Below, one piece after another: positions 32,507 through 45,179 of a stretch of 47,448 nt of DNA. The stretch covers positions 1 through 47,448 of the forward strand of contig MU129176.1 in the NCBI GenBank assembly GCA_014904985.1, read 5' to 3'. The notes below the pieces were generated by a model. It had not been told where the DNA came from. It made no database searches and saw only the letters and a program-made list of their open reading frames with translations. Position 1 is the stretch's first letter. Every line of letters begins with the position of its first letter. This stretch comes from Hydnum rufescens UP504 (taxonomy: Eukaryota; Basidiomycota; Agaricomycetes; Cantharellales; Hydnaceae). Both the position numbers and the translations under genes were made by a program.

Positions 32507-33055
32507 TCCCGGGGTAGATAGCCCGGGCGATAGAGCCAGACAGCGGCCTTCGGTCCGATAGAAGTCTTGCACATTCAAAAGGGGAGAATAGATACCGGCT
32601 CCAGATAGTTGCGAAGATCCAACACAACAGAGCAATGCAGGCAGGAGATAGTAAGTTAACCATAAAGTGATTCAAAAGCAGCCACACAGTTGCGATGGAA
32701 CCGTATCGTTATATCCTAGGGGGTGGAGGCCCAGGAGTAGAGCAACGAGGCAGAAGGGATGGGACTACTCACATTCCTCTGCTGATTAGCGACCGGACAA
32801 TGCGGATAGGCCCCTTGTCTAATGGGTGTCGGCACGACGTGGATAGCACGCACGCCAGGAGGCTTTTCTGGAGTGCGTACCCAGGCTCACAACGATGCGG
32901 CTCGCGATCCGAACTGGGTCATTATGATGTCAGGAACAATCACTTGGCTGCGATCGCCAGCACTTGACAGGAAGCGATGGTTGAGACTGCCTATGAACGA
33001 GAGCGACCTATCCTCTTCGGCATCTTCCGAGGCAAGGAAGTGCCCACTTCAAATT

Positions 33056-33190
33056 ATGGAGGCTGTACTAGGCCAGCCCAATCGCCCCATCTCAGCGAGC
33101 CATTACTGCAATATTTGCTCTCTGTTGCTCACCGTGTCTTCCCCAACCCACGATCTCTCCAGTCCCTCAGTTTCCAATCACCCACAATGA
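33056..33190 (+). promoter_or_regulatory. Upstream ORF of the unit D gene
   Basis: A 44-codon frame MEAVLGQPNRPISASHY whose stop overlaps the main ATG (ATGA). It has the same length as in units A and F. Confidence 0.4.
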
Positions 33191-34682
33191 GCGATCCAAG
33201 CAGACCATGGCAGACGTGGGCTCGGCGCTTACTTGCATTCTTCACACTCCGCAAACCCCGAGGCACAAAGAGCAATGTGCTCACCCGACTCCCCAAGGGC
33301 ATCTCCACCCGTGCAATAATATCTGTGGAGAAAGCACTCGGGGAGATTCCTGTTGGGATTAGTGGCGTGCGAACCGGGATCCGTGCTTTCCTGAATGCGA
33401 TCAAGGAAATAAATATTGTCAGTGGGACGATGTGTCTAAATATATGACTGTTTGTTTATCCTCCTTGCTGTGCTCTTGTTCGGGATCGATCTAGACTGCC
33501 GCCACTGATGAAAGAACACTACGGCACCTGGAGAGTGACATTCGTCTCCTTGCGGAAGTTTTGGAGCCCCTGGGCTATACGGAATCGCATCTATTCCCTC
33601 CTGAACTTTTACACCAGCTGCGTAGGCTCGGGAGGTGAGGTTGAATTATAACATGGAATTCATTGGGGATTGACTGGAGGATGTGATCGGGGCCAACCCA
33701 TGTGCAGGAAGTTACAGGACGCTTCCTCGACCATGAAGCAGTCGATATCGCGTGGTGAAAATAGGCGCGGCTTGTTTTCGAGTCAACGCGAGAATACTGG
33801 GGGTGACCTGAACCCATTCGCGGAAGGCTTCCATCTGGCTTTGGACGAATTTCGTGTGCGCCTCTCCCGCATTGGGGTCATCAGTATATGTTTCCGAATT
33901 CGTATTATTCCACTGTTCCTTCTGACTCTAGGTGACTGCGCTGCCAATGTCTTCAGTGAGCACGATGGAGGCGGCGGTGCGCCCATTGGGTATTGTATCA
34001 AATTCTTCGTGTGCCCTACTTCCCTTTTTGGATTGGGTTGTACGATCCAGATGGGTGATGGATCACCGCTTCGGTCTCATCCGAACCGTGCGCTTGTGCG
34101 CTAGAGGATACAGAGTTAGCAGATCACGGCGTGGCGTGCATGGCTCTAACCCTTCCGCCAAACCTCAATTACGCGAATACGATTTCCTTCATGTAGGGTT
34201 GTTGAATGGAAGGGGGATTGAGAATTGGTTGGAGATAGAAATAACAGCAACGAGTAGTACGTGGATATCTTCGATCTCACGTTTGTTTCAGTTTGGGATT
34301 AATACTGATTGGAAGCACTGGATTGAAAGCGTGAGGGATAGTTACTTTTCCTCCGACGAACGAGGCTCTAGTTCGTGGTGCTTTCACATACAGCGTTAAT
34401 CCCGTCTTAGTAGGAGATCCGGGTCAATCGATGACAGACCTGGCGAGGTGGATTGAAACTGACCTAAATGCCGATGACCGAGTTGGGTTTTCTTCCAATG
34501 TATTCACTCAATCCGCGACTGACAAGACAATTGTACAGTTTCATGCATACGGTGTGTATGAGATGTTTATTCCCTATAGTCGGGAGGGTGTGGATCATCC
34601 CGGGAACCTCCTCTATGACAAGTTGAAGTTGTTCCTTCCTGCTTCATTTCTTACTGATGGGGAGGTACGGCATGAACTATGA
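33187..34682 (+). CDS. Array gene copy D, intact; putative helical-bundle (MLKL-NTD/HeLo-like) protein
   Basis: Model: 33187-33417, 33495-33634, 33708-33855, 33932-34256, 34342-34682. Introns are 77, 73, 76 and 85 bp, the first with GTCAGT, then GTGAGG, GTGCGC and GTACGT donors. The coding sum is 1185 nt, 394 aa, with no internal stop. Residues 1-172 are helical: RPWQTWARRLLAFFTLRK (basic, amphipathic), IISVEKALGEIPVGISGVR, ERTLRHLESDIRLLAEVLEP, PFAEGFHLALDEFR. The layout recalls N-terminal domains of fungal NLR-like and necroptosis-related proteins. No NACHT, NB-ARC or kinase follows. Residues 173-394 contain MEAAVRPLGIVSNSSCALLP, TNEALVRGAV, VGDPGQSMTDLARW and end DGEVRHEL, and are unrecognised. 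Substitutions between copies are mostly silent in these frames (for example the SNSSCA codons), supporting the model. The function is not known. Confidence 0.65.
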
Positions 34683-36653
34683 GCACGGGTTCCAGGTGAG
34701 CAGAGAAGACATCAGTGGGGTTTACAATCAAGGAAGAAATTTAACCTCCCCAAACATTGGATTTATGTGGCCAGTGGAGCCGAAATCATACAGATTTCAA
34801 AGCCTTGTTACTTTAGTTGATGGTACGGTGTAAACATGACAAGCACAATCCATTACCATTCTATACCATTGGTCCCATGACTTTTACCTCAATCCTTGAT
34901 GAGATCGAACCTGAGCCCTCGACGTAGTCATCGTATATTTTCTCCCTGAGAACATAGCGGGGGGAACTCATTCGACGTAGTAGTACGCGGGAATAGGTTT
35001 GTCTGTCTTCGAAGACAGGTTCTAGGCAGAGATGAACATGAACAACTATCTTGGGAGTCGACAATTCTTCGGGATGCGAGTGGGGAATAGATTTCTAAAT
35101 CCGGTGAAACTAATCTCTTGGGCACGTTTTCTTGATGCTTGATACATGCCTCCAAGAAGGTTGGTACTTAGCGACATGATCGGGGGATCTCTTGGTCCTT
35201 CGCATCGTTCCTTGCCTTGTGGAGAGCATACTTAGGGGTAAATGGCGTAAAGCTTGGGATGATGGTTTAAAGGAACTAGAGAAGGGGGGGGCCTGCATAT
35301 ACACTCTGTTTCACTTTTAGGGCCGTGACGGTTTTCGGCGGGGCGCATTGCGCTTTGAATTTGGCCTCGTGCTAGTCTCGATCTCGTGCTTTTCTTAATA
35401 CCTAGACTACAGTCAAGTTTTGTACCCCATAACCATTGACCTCTTCGTGTTCAGCAACTACAAGGCCTTGTCATTTGAACCGATGCCTCTTTCGCGTCGT
35501 GCGACGTCTCGCCCATCTATGCATCCATATCAAAACATCTCCGAGTATCCTTATCCAAATGAATGGTCTTTCAATTCCCCACAGGCCCCCTTTATCTCCC
35601 TTTATGCGGACCTCAGAGGACGGGCCACAGAACGTCGGGGAATTAATCTTGTCACTCACATTCACCCTTATGAGAGTAATAATAGAAGCCCTACTGTTTG
35701 AGAATCGCTATGGAGGATGACTCAACGCCAGAAGTGAGTGTGGCCTTGGCGGCCGTATCCTTGGGGATAAAAGGGAATCCTCTCTATCGATAGCCCTGAA
35801 CCCCAGTGTGGGATGTGTTTCATGGAGAACATGGCCTCCAACGACAATTCAAGGCTGCAACCCCTCGTGAAAGGATATACCTATTTGCGACAGGTACCTA
35901 CAACTTCGCTAACGACCAGTTCGGTGAGTCCAAGAATATCCCGTATTCACGCCCGGAAATTGCTAGGGATATAGCCCTAGAGATAGAGCCAGACAGCTGC
36001 CTTCGTCCGATAGAACTCTTGCACGGCCGAATGGGGAGAATAGATAGAGTGCCGGCTCCAGATAGTTGCGAAGAACCAACAGAATAGGGAAAAGTGGGGA
36101 GGAGGTAGTGACCCCGGCACGATTCAAAAGCAGCGGAACATTAGCGATGAAACCGCATCGTTATATCATAGGGACTGGACGCCCAGGAGTAGAGCAACGG
36201 TGTTCAAGGGATGCGACTACGCGAGATAATCGCATCCTCTGCTGATTAGTGACCGGGCAATGCGAATAGGCCCTTGTCCAAGGGGTGTCGACACGACGTG
36301 AATAGCACGTACGCAAGGAGGCTTATCAGGAGTGCGTACCTAGGCTCACAACAATGCGGTTCGCGGTCTGAAATGGATGATTATGATGTCAGGAAGAATT
36401 AATCGACTGTGATCGTCGGCACTCGACAGGGAGCGATGGTTGAGACTGTCTGTGCCGGAGTGGAACGTGGGCGACCTATCCTCTTTGGCATCTTCCGAGG
36501 CAAGGCAGTGCGCACGTCAAATTATGGAGGCTGTACTAGGCCAGCCCGATCGCCCCATCTCAGGGAGCCATTACTGCAATATTCGCTCTCCGTTGCTCAC
36601 CCTGTCTTCCCAACCCACGATCTTTCCAGTCGCTCAGATTCCAATCACCCACA

Positions 36654-37076
36654 ATGAGCAATCCAGGCAGACCATGGCATATGTGGACTCGGCACTTACT
36701 TGCATTCTTCACACTCCGCAAACCCCGTGGCACGAAGAGCGATGTGCTCACCCGACTCCCCAAGGGCATCTCCACCGCTGCAATAATATCTGTAGAGAGA
36801 GCACTCGGGGAGATTCCTGTTGGCGTTAGTGGCGTGCGAACCGGGATCCGTGCTTTCCTGAATGCGATCAAGGAAATAAATATTGTCAGTGGGACGATAC
36901 ATCTAAATATATGACTGTTTGTTTATCCTCCTTGCTGTGCTCTTGTTCGGGATCGATCTAGACTGCCGCCACTGATGAAAGAACACTGCGGCACTTCTCC
37001 TTGCAGAAGTTTTGGGCCCCTGGGCTATACGGAATCGCATCTATTCCTCCTGAACTTTTAGACCAACTGCGTAGGA
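36654..37076 (+). pseudogene. Array gene copy E, truncated in exon 2
   Basis: Exon 1 (36654-36884) is intact and 77 codons long. Exon 2 is shortened (part of RHLESDIR is missing) and the homology stops at 37076 after the Leu-Arg-Arg codons. Foreign sequence follows to about 37780. The first exons alone could still encode part of the helical domain. Confidence 0.7.
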
Positions 37077-37780
37077 CAATTATATCTGTATCCAATCCAA
37101 GAGGTATGCATTCGGGAGCCTGGAAGCAATTTTACGAGTACTAGCAACAATGGCATGCGCTTCTTGACAGCCAGGCATTGATGGAGTCCCTCCACAGTCA
37201 CTGCCATCAGCACCTTCGGGTTTGATGACATCCTCCGAAGCATCTTCAATGACGGCACTGGCCTCTAAGGGAATAGAGAAGATATTCGGGGGAATGGCTG
37301 GCGTGAAAGCCGACTGTTGGGGACGCGGCTCTTTGATGAAGAAATTTTTGAAGCTTGATGGTAGTGTTGGGGGAGGAACCTCGGTTGCCTTCTTGGCAGC
37401 TTTCCGGCATGGTGCAGAATCGACATGTAGCTTTAGCCCCTCAGGTCCGACATATGGGCATGAGATCATTTGGTGACAGCGAGGGCACTCCTGTACACAG
37501 TCGGGGCCATTATATTGGTCTACTTAGGAAGGCAGCATTAAAATTGAACCACCCAGTAAAAGGAACATGTACCTGCTTCTTCTTCTTTGTGTTAGTATAG
37601 ATTAAGATGGATAAGGGGTCACTTGCGGCAGAATGTAGCTCAGTTTAAACATTAACTCCGTTGGGCCGCCCGGCCCGGCGGATATAAACGGAGTTACGGG
37701 GTCTACCCCCCCCCCCCCCTCTTCTTGGGGCTTACCTCGTACTTTGACCTTATGTACAACATTTGAATCTCTGCTCCCCC
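37077..37780 (-). mobile_element. Foreign 0.7 kb segment with a zinc-finger protein fragment
   Basis: The sequence is unrelated to the units. On the minus strand, 37080-37469 (extending upstream to about 37505) encodes a C-x2-C pair (CPRCHQMISC), then GPEGLKLHVDSAPCRKAAKK, resembling a C2H2/BED-like finger. A Pro-rich linker follows, then NAYLLDWIQ. Such fingers often open basidiomycete transposon-encoded proteins; this is family-level inference. At 37640-37720 an imperfect hairpin (TAACTCCGTT and AACGGAGTTA arms) and a 14-C run occur. The right end joins unit F at CACGCACGCAAGG, skipping about 1 kb of upstream block. Confidence 0.45.
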
Positions 37781-38005
37781 TTGTGTGCACGCACGCAAGG
37801 AGGCTTTTCTGGAGTGCGTACCCAGGCTCACAATGATGCGGTTCGCGATCCGAAGTGGATCATTATGACGTCAGGAACAATTATTGGACTGCGATCGCCA
37901 GCACTCGACAGGAAGCGATGGTTGAGACTGTCTATGGGGGAGCGGAACGAGAGCGATCTATCCTCTTCGGCATCTTCCGAGGCAAGGCGCGTGCCCACTT
38001 CAAAT

Positions 38006-38140
38006 ATGGAGGCTGTACTAGGCCAGCCCAACTACCCCATCTCAGCGAGCCGTTACTGCAATACTCGCTCTCTGTTGCTGGCCGTATCTTCCCCAATCCA
38101 CGATCTTTCCAGTCGCTCAGTTTCCAATCACCTACAATGA
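38006..38140 (+). promoter_or_regulatory. Upstream ORF of the unit F gene
   Basis: A 44-codon frame of the same length as in units A and D, with its stop overlapping the start codon at 38137. Confidence 0.35.
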
Positions 38141-39645
38141 GTGATCCAACCAGACCATGAGATGTGGGCTCGGCGCGTACTTGCATTCTTCACACTCCGC
38201 AAACCCAGAGGCACAAAGAGCAATGTGCTCGCCCGACTCCCAAGGGCATCTCCACCCGTGCAATAATATCTGTGGAGAAAGCACTCGGGAGATTCCTGTT
38301 GGCATTAGTGGCGTGCGAACGGGGATCCGTGCTTTCCTGAATGCGATCAAGGAAATAAATGTTGTCAGTGGGACGATAGGTCTAAATATATGACTGTTTG
38401 TTTATCCTCCTTGCTGTGCTCTTGTTCGGGATCGATCTAGACTGCGCCACTGATGAAAGAACACTGCGCACTTGGAGAGTGACATTCGTCTCCTTGCGAA
38501 GTTTAGAGGCCCTGGGCTATACGGAATCGCATCTATTCCCTCCTGAACTTTTACACCAACTGCGTGAGGCTCGGGAGGTGAGGGTTGAATTATAACATGG
38601 AATTCATTGGGATTGACTGGAGGATGTGATCGGGGCCAACCCATGTGCAGGAAGTTACAGGGCACGTCCTCGGACCATGAAGCAGTTCGATATCGCGTGG
38701 CGAAAATAGGCCGGCTTGTTTTCCAGCCAACGCGAGAATACTGGGGGTGACCTGAACCCATTCGCGGAAGGCTTCCATCTGGCTTTGGACGAATTTCGTG
38801 TACGCCTGTCTCGCATTGGGGTCATCACTTACATGTTTCACAATTCATATTATTCCACTGTTCCTTCTGACTCTAGGTGACTGCACTGCCAATGTATTCA
38901 GTGAGCACGATGGAGGCAGCGTGCGCCCATTGGGTATTGTATCGAACTCGTCATGCGCCCTACTTCCTTTTGGATTGGGTGGTACAATCGAGACGGGTGA
39001 TGGATCACCGCTTCGGACTCATCCGAACCGTGCGCATGTGTTATAGAGGATACAGAATCAGCAGATCACGGCATGGTGTCCATGACTCTAACCTTTCCGC
39101 CAAACCTCAATTACGCGCATACGGTCTCGTTCATGTAGGGTTGTTGAATGGAAGGGGGATTGAGAATTGGTTGGAGATAGAAATAACGGCAACGAGTAGT
39201 ACGTGGATATCTTCGGTCTCACGATACTTTCAGTTTGGAATTAATACTGATTGGAAGCACTGGATTGAAAGCGCGAGGGATAGTAACATTTTCCGCGACG
39301 AACGAGGCTCTAGTTCGTGGTGCTGTCGCATTCAGCCTTCATCCCGTCTTAATAGGAGATCCGGGTCAATCGATGAGTGACCTGGCGAGGCGGATCGAAG
39401 ATGGCATTCAATTGGCTCTGGATGGCGATGAAGAAGTTGGGTTTTCTTCCACTGTATTCACTCAATCCGCGACTGACAAGACAATTGTACAGTTTTATTC
39501 ATACGATGTGTATGGGATGTTTATTCCCTATAGTCGGGAGAGTGTGGATCCTTCCGGGAACCGACTCTATGACCACCCGGACAAGTTGAAGTTGCTCATT
39601 TCAGGTCCACTTCTTACTGATGGGGAGGTACGCCATGAACTATGA
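38137..39645 (+). pseudogene. Array gene copy F, several small deletions
   Basis: Same exon plan as D. Two bases are missing after the start (CCATGAGATGTGG against CCATGGCAGATGTGG), a G is lost in exon 1 near 38288, and exon 4 has small deletions near 38919 and 38970. Exon 5 is open to GEVRHEL at 39645. These are single lesions in an otherwise well conserved gene, so it is a recent pseudogene or carries consensus errors. Confidence 0.65.
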
Positions 39646-41397
39646 GCACGGGCTCTAGGTGAGCAGAGAAGACATCAGTGGAGTTACAATCAAGGAAGAG
39701 GTTTAACCTCCCAAAACATGGATTTATATGGGCAGCGGAGCTGAAACCATACGGATTTGAATGCCTTGTTACTTTAGTGGATGGTATGGTGTAAACATGA
39801 CAAGCACAATGCATTATCATTCTATTCCACCGGTCCAATCACTTTTAGCTGAGATCCTTGGTGAGATCGAACCTGAGCCCTTCACGCAGTCATCGCATAT
39901 TTCCCCCCTGGGAACATATGCGGGGGGAACTCATTTGACATAGTAGTACGCGCGAATAGGTTTGTTTGCCTCCAAACACAGGTTCTAGGCAGATATGAAT
40001 AACTACCTTGGGAGTCTAGAATTCTTGGAGGGGCTGGGGATGCGAGTATACTTGGGGGTAAATGGCGTAAAGCGCGCGATGACGGTTTAAAGGAAATAAA
40101 GAAGGGGGTGCCTGCACATACACACTCTTTTGCTTTTAGCGCCATGACGGTTTTTCGGCGGGGACGCATCGCGCTTTGAATTTGGACCTCATCCTAGTCT
40201 TGATCTCGCACCCTTCTTATAGCTAGACTATAGTCAAGTTCTGTGCCCCAACCATTGACCTCTCCTCGTTCAGCCAACTACAAGGCCCTGTTATTTGAAC
40301 TGACGCCTCTTTCGCGTCGTGCGACTCTCGCCCATCTCTGCATTGATATCAAAGTATCTCCGAGCGTCCTTATCCAAATGAATGGTCTTTCAATTCCCCA
40401 CAGGCCCCCCTTTATCTCCCTTTATGCGGACCTCAGAGGACGGGCTACAGAACGTCGGGGGAATTAATTTTGGCATTCACATTCACCCTTATGAGAGTAA
40501 TAATAGAAGCCCTACTGTCTGAGAATCGCTGTAGAGGTTGACTCAACACTGGAAGTGAGTGTGGCTTTGGCGGCCATGTCCTTGGAAGTAAAAGGGGACC
40601 CCCACTATCAATGACCCTGAACCTCCGCGCAGGCTGTGTTTCATGGGGAACACGGCATCCTCCAACGACAATTCAAGGCTGCAAACCCTCGTGAAAGGAT
40701 ATACCTATTTGCGATAGGTACCTACAAATTCGCTAACGACCAGTCCAGTGACTCCACGAATATCCCGTATTCACGCCCGGAAATTGCTAGGGATAGATAG
40801 CCCTAGAGATAGAGCCAGACAGCTGCCTTCGGTCCGATAGAACTCTCGCACGGCCGAATGGGGAGAATAGATACCGGCTCCAGATAGTTGCGAAGAACCA
40901 GTAGAATAGGGAAACGTGGGGAGGAGATAGTAACCCCGGATTCAAAAGCAGTGGAACATTAAGGTGGAAGGGATGGGACTACATGAGATAATCGCATCCT
41001 TCTGCCGATTGGTGACCGGACAATGCCGATAGGCCCTTGTCCAAGGGGTGTCGACACGACATGAATAGCACGCAGGGAGGCTTATCAGGAGTGCGTACCC
41101 AGGCTCACAACAATGCGGTTCGCGATCTGAAGTGGATCATTATGATATCAGGAGTAAATAATCGACTGCGATCGCCAGCACTGGACAGGGAGCGATGGTT
41201 GAGACTGGGCGTGGAACGACCTATTCTCTTCGGCATCTTCCGAGGCAAGCCGTGCCCACTCCAAATTATGGAGGCTGTACTAAGCCAGCCCAATCGCCCC
41301 ATCTCAGCGAGCCATTACTGAAAGATTTTCTCTCTGTTGCTCACCGTGTCTTCCCAACCCACGGTCTCTCCAGTCCCTCAGTTTCCAATCGCCCATA

Positions 41398-42621
41398 ATG
41401 AGCGATCTAAGCAGACCATGGCAGATGTGGGCTCAGCGCTTACTTGCATTCTTCACACTCCGCAAACCCACAGGCACGAAGAGCAATGTGCTCACCCGAC
41501 TCGCCAAGGGCATCTCCACCGCTGCAATAATATCTGTGGAGAACGTCCTCGGGGTGATCCCTGTTGGCATTAGTAGTGTGCGAATGGGGATCCGTGCTTT
41601 CCTGAATGCGATCAAGGAAATAAATGTTGTCAGTGGGACGATAGGTCTGAATATATGACTGTTTGTTTATCCTGCTTGCTGTGCTCTTGTTTGGGATCGA
41701 TCTAGACTGCCGCCGCTGATGAAAGAACACTACGGCGCCTGGAGCGTGACATTCATCTCCTTGCGGAAGTTTGGAGCCCCTGGGCTATACGGAATCGTAT
41801 CTATTCTCTCCTGAACTTGTACACCAACTACATGGGCTCGGGAGATGAGCGTTGAATTACAAAATGGAATCCACTAGAGACTATTGACTGAAGGGTGTCA
41901 TTGGGGCCAACCATATGCAGGAAGTTACAGGACATTTCGCGGAGGATGAAGCAGTCGATGTCGTCTAGGGAGAATAGGCACCGCTTCTTTTCCAGTCATC
42001 CGAGAATACTGGGGGAGACCCGAACTCATTCGCGGCTTCCATCTGGCTCTGGACAAATTTCATGTGCGCCTCTCTCTTCGCATTGGGCTCATCAGTTACA
42101 TTTTTCCGATTCATATTATTCTATCGTTCTGACTCTAGGTGAGTGCACTCCCAATGTATTCGGTGAGCACGATGGAAGCGGCGGTGCGCCATTGGGTATT
42201 ATATCAAATTCTTCATGCACCCTGCTTTCCTTTTTGGATTGGGTCTTCTCAAACAGGCTGGTGATGGATTACCGCTTCGGCCGCATCCGAATCCTGCGCT
42301 ATTGTTATGGAGGATACAGACTCAGCGATGCACGACATCGTGTCGCTATCCTTAGCCCTTCCGAACCTCAATTACGCCAATACCATCTCATGCATGTAGG
42401 GTTGTTGAATGGAAGGGAGATTGAGAATTGGTTGGAGATAGAAATAACTGCAACCAGTAGTACGTGGATATCTTCAATCTCACGTTTCTTTCTTAATACT
42501 GATTGCAAGTACTGGATTGGAAGCGCGAGGGATAGTAACTTTTTCCCCGACGAACGAGGCTCTAGTTCGTGGTGCCATCGCAGACAGCGATCATCTCGTC
42601 TTAGTAGGAGATCCGGGTCAA
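41398..42621 (+). pseudogene. Array gene copy G, 5' part of a recombinant
   Basis: Exon 1 (41398-41628, 231 nt) is open. Exon 2 lacks one T (AAGTTTGGAG at about 41768). Exon 4 has a deletion in the Asn-Thr-Asp region. In exon 5, after VGDPGQS, the sequence jumps back to exon 3 material at 42622. This truncates the C-terminus. The copy is the most divergent of those still aligned along most of their length. Confidence 0.65.
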
Positions 42622-43520
42622 TCCTGAACTTATTCGCGGAAGGCTTCCATCTCGTTTTGGACGAATTTCGTGTGGGCCTTTCTCGCATCGGGGTCATCAG
42701 TTACATGTTTCTCAATTCGTATTATTCTACCCTTCCTTCTGACTGTAGGTGACTGCACTCCCAATGTATTCCATGAGCACAATGGAGGCGGCGGTGCGCT
42801 CATTGGGTATTGCATCAAATTCTTCATGTGCCCTACTTCCCTTTTTGGATTGGGTTGTAGAATCGAGACGGGTCATGGATCACCGCTTCGGACTCATCCG
42901 AACCGTGCGCTTCTGTTATAGAGGATACAGAGTCAGCAGATCACAGCGTGGTGTCCATGACTCTAACCCTTCCGCCGAACCTCAATTACGCGAATATGAA
43001 CTCCTTCACGTAGGGTTGTTGAATGCAAGGGGGATTGAGAATTGGTTGGAGATAGAAATAATGGCAACGAGTAGTACGTGGATATCTTCGGTCTCACGTT
43101 TGTTTCAGTTTGGGATCAATACTGATTGGAAGCACTGGATTGAAAGCGCGAGGGGTAGTAACTTTTTCCCCGACGAATGAGGCTCTAGTTCGTGGTGCCG
43201 TCGCATCCCCGTTTCATCCCATCTTAGTAGGAGATCCCGGTCAATCGATGACTGAGCTGGCGAGGTGGATCGAAGATGGCATTCAATGGGCTCTAAATGC
43301 CGGTGGACCCGTTGGGTTTTCTTCCAATGTATTCCTTCAATCACCGACTGACAAGAGAATTGTACAGTTTTTTGTAAGCCATGTGCATGAGAGGTTTGTT
43401 CTCTATAGTCGGGAGGGTGTGGAACCTCCCAGGAACCGACTCTATGACCACCCGGACAAGTTGAAGGGGTCCGTTTTTGGTGGACTTCTTACTGATGGGG
43501 AGGTACGCCATGAACTATGA
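42622..43520 (+). pseudogene. Copy G', 3' part (exons 3-5) fused behind copy G
   Basis: Starts within exon 3 (LNLFAEGFHLVLDEF), then exon 4 (42749-43073), an 85 bp intron and exon 5 (43159-43520), all open to GEVRHEL. Joined to G at GGGTCAATC/CTGAACTT with only GGGT-type microhomology, so it arose by unequal exchange or template switching between units. Without exons 1-2 it lacks the N-terminal helices of its own. Confidence 0.65.
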
Positions 43521-45179
43521 TCACGGTTCCAGGTGAGCAGAGAGGACATGAGTAGGGTTTACAATGAAGGAAGAGGTTTAACCTCCCAAAACATTGGGTT
43601 TATCTGCGCAGTGGAGCCGAAATCATACGGATTTCAACCCTTGTTACTTTTGTTGATGGTACGGTGTAAACATGACAAGCACAATGCATTATCATTCTAT
43701 GCCACCGGTTCAATAACTTTTACCTGAAATCCTTGACGAGATCGAACCTGGGCTCTCGACGTAGTCATCGTTGGGTGGGTTTCTTGATGCTTGATACATG
43801 CCTCCAAGAAGCCTGGTAGTTAGCGACATGATCAGGGGATCTCTCGGTCCTTGGCATCGTTCGCTGCCTTGTGGAGAGTATACTTAGGGTAAATGGCGTA
43901 AAGCGCGGGATGACGGTTTCAAGGAAATAAAGGGGGTGCCTGCCTATACACACTCTTTCGCTCTTAGGGTCGTGACGGTTTTCAGCGGGACGCACTGGCA
44001 TCGCACTTTGAATTTGGGCCTCATCCTAGGCTCGATCTCGCGCTCTGCTTATATCTAGACCACAGTCAAGTTCTGTGCCCACAGCCATTGACCTCTTTGT
44101 GTTCCGCCAAATACAAGGCCCTGTTACTTGAACCGATGCCTCTTTCGCGTGGCGCGACCTCTCGCCCGTCTCTGCGTCCATATCAAAGTATCTCCGAGTA
44201 TCCTTATCCAAATGAATGGTCTTTCAATTCGCCACACCACCCCCTTTATTGGGACCTCAGAGGACGGGGCCACAGAATGTCGGGGAATTAAGTTTGTTAT
44301 CCACGTTCCCCCTTATGACTAATAATAGAAGCTCTAATGTTTGACAATCGCTGTAGAGGTTGACTCAACACTGGAAGTGAGGTGGCCTTGCGGCCATGTC
44401 CTTGGAACACCCCCACTATCGATGACCCTGAACCCCTGCGCGGGCTGTGTTTCATGGAGAACATTACCTCCTCCAACAGCAGTTCAAGGCTGTAAACCCT
44501 CGTGAAGGAATATACCTATTTTTGCGACAGGTACCTACAGACTCCCTAACAACCAGTTTGGTGACTCCAAGAATATTCCGTATCACGCCTGGGGGCAGTC
44601 CCGGAGATAGAGCCAGGCAGCTGCCTTGGGTCCGATAGAAGTCTCGCAAGCCCGAATGAGATTAGATACCAGTTCAAGGGAAACGCGGGGAGATGGTAAC
44701 CATAATGCGATCCAAACGCAGCGACACATTAGCGAACCACATCTCTTATATCATAGCAACTGGACCCCAGACGTAGAGTAGCGAGGCGGAAGGGACTACA
44801 TGGATAAACCATCCTTGCTGATTCGTGACCGGAAATTTGAATAGCCCTTGTCTGGAGGGGTTCGGACACGACCGTGACATAGCAGGCACTCAAGGAGGTA
44901 TGACAACCTATTGGAGTGCGTACTCGGATAAAAGAGATACGGCTAGGATATAAAATCGATATTGTGATGCGGAGATAATTATTCGAATGCAATCGCCAGC
45001 ACTCGGTAGGGGTGAGCCTACTTCGGAGAGCGACGTATCCTCTTCGGCATCTTCCCGAAAGGCATTCGTGCAAATTATGGAAGCTGTTGAACGGATGCCA
45101 GCAAGCCAGTAGCCACCCCCCGTTTCTGACTGTGTCTTCTCAAACCCTGCGTCTCTCCATTCACCCAGTTTTCCATCGT

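Noticed and set aside
34342..34372. A 31 nt intron from GTTACT to CTCTAG in exon 5
   Set aside because: Too short for this gene class, and silent substitutions between copies (SPTNEAL codons) show the stretch is coding; the 85 bp intron ending at 34341 explains the frame change.
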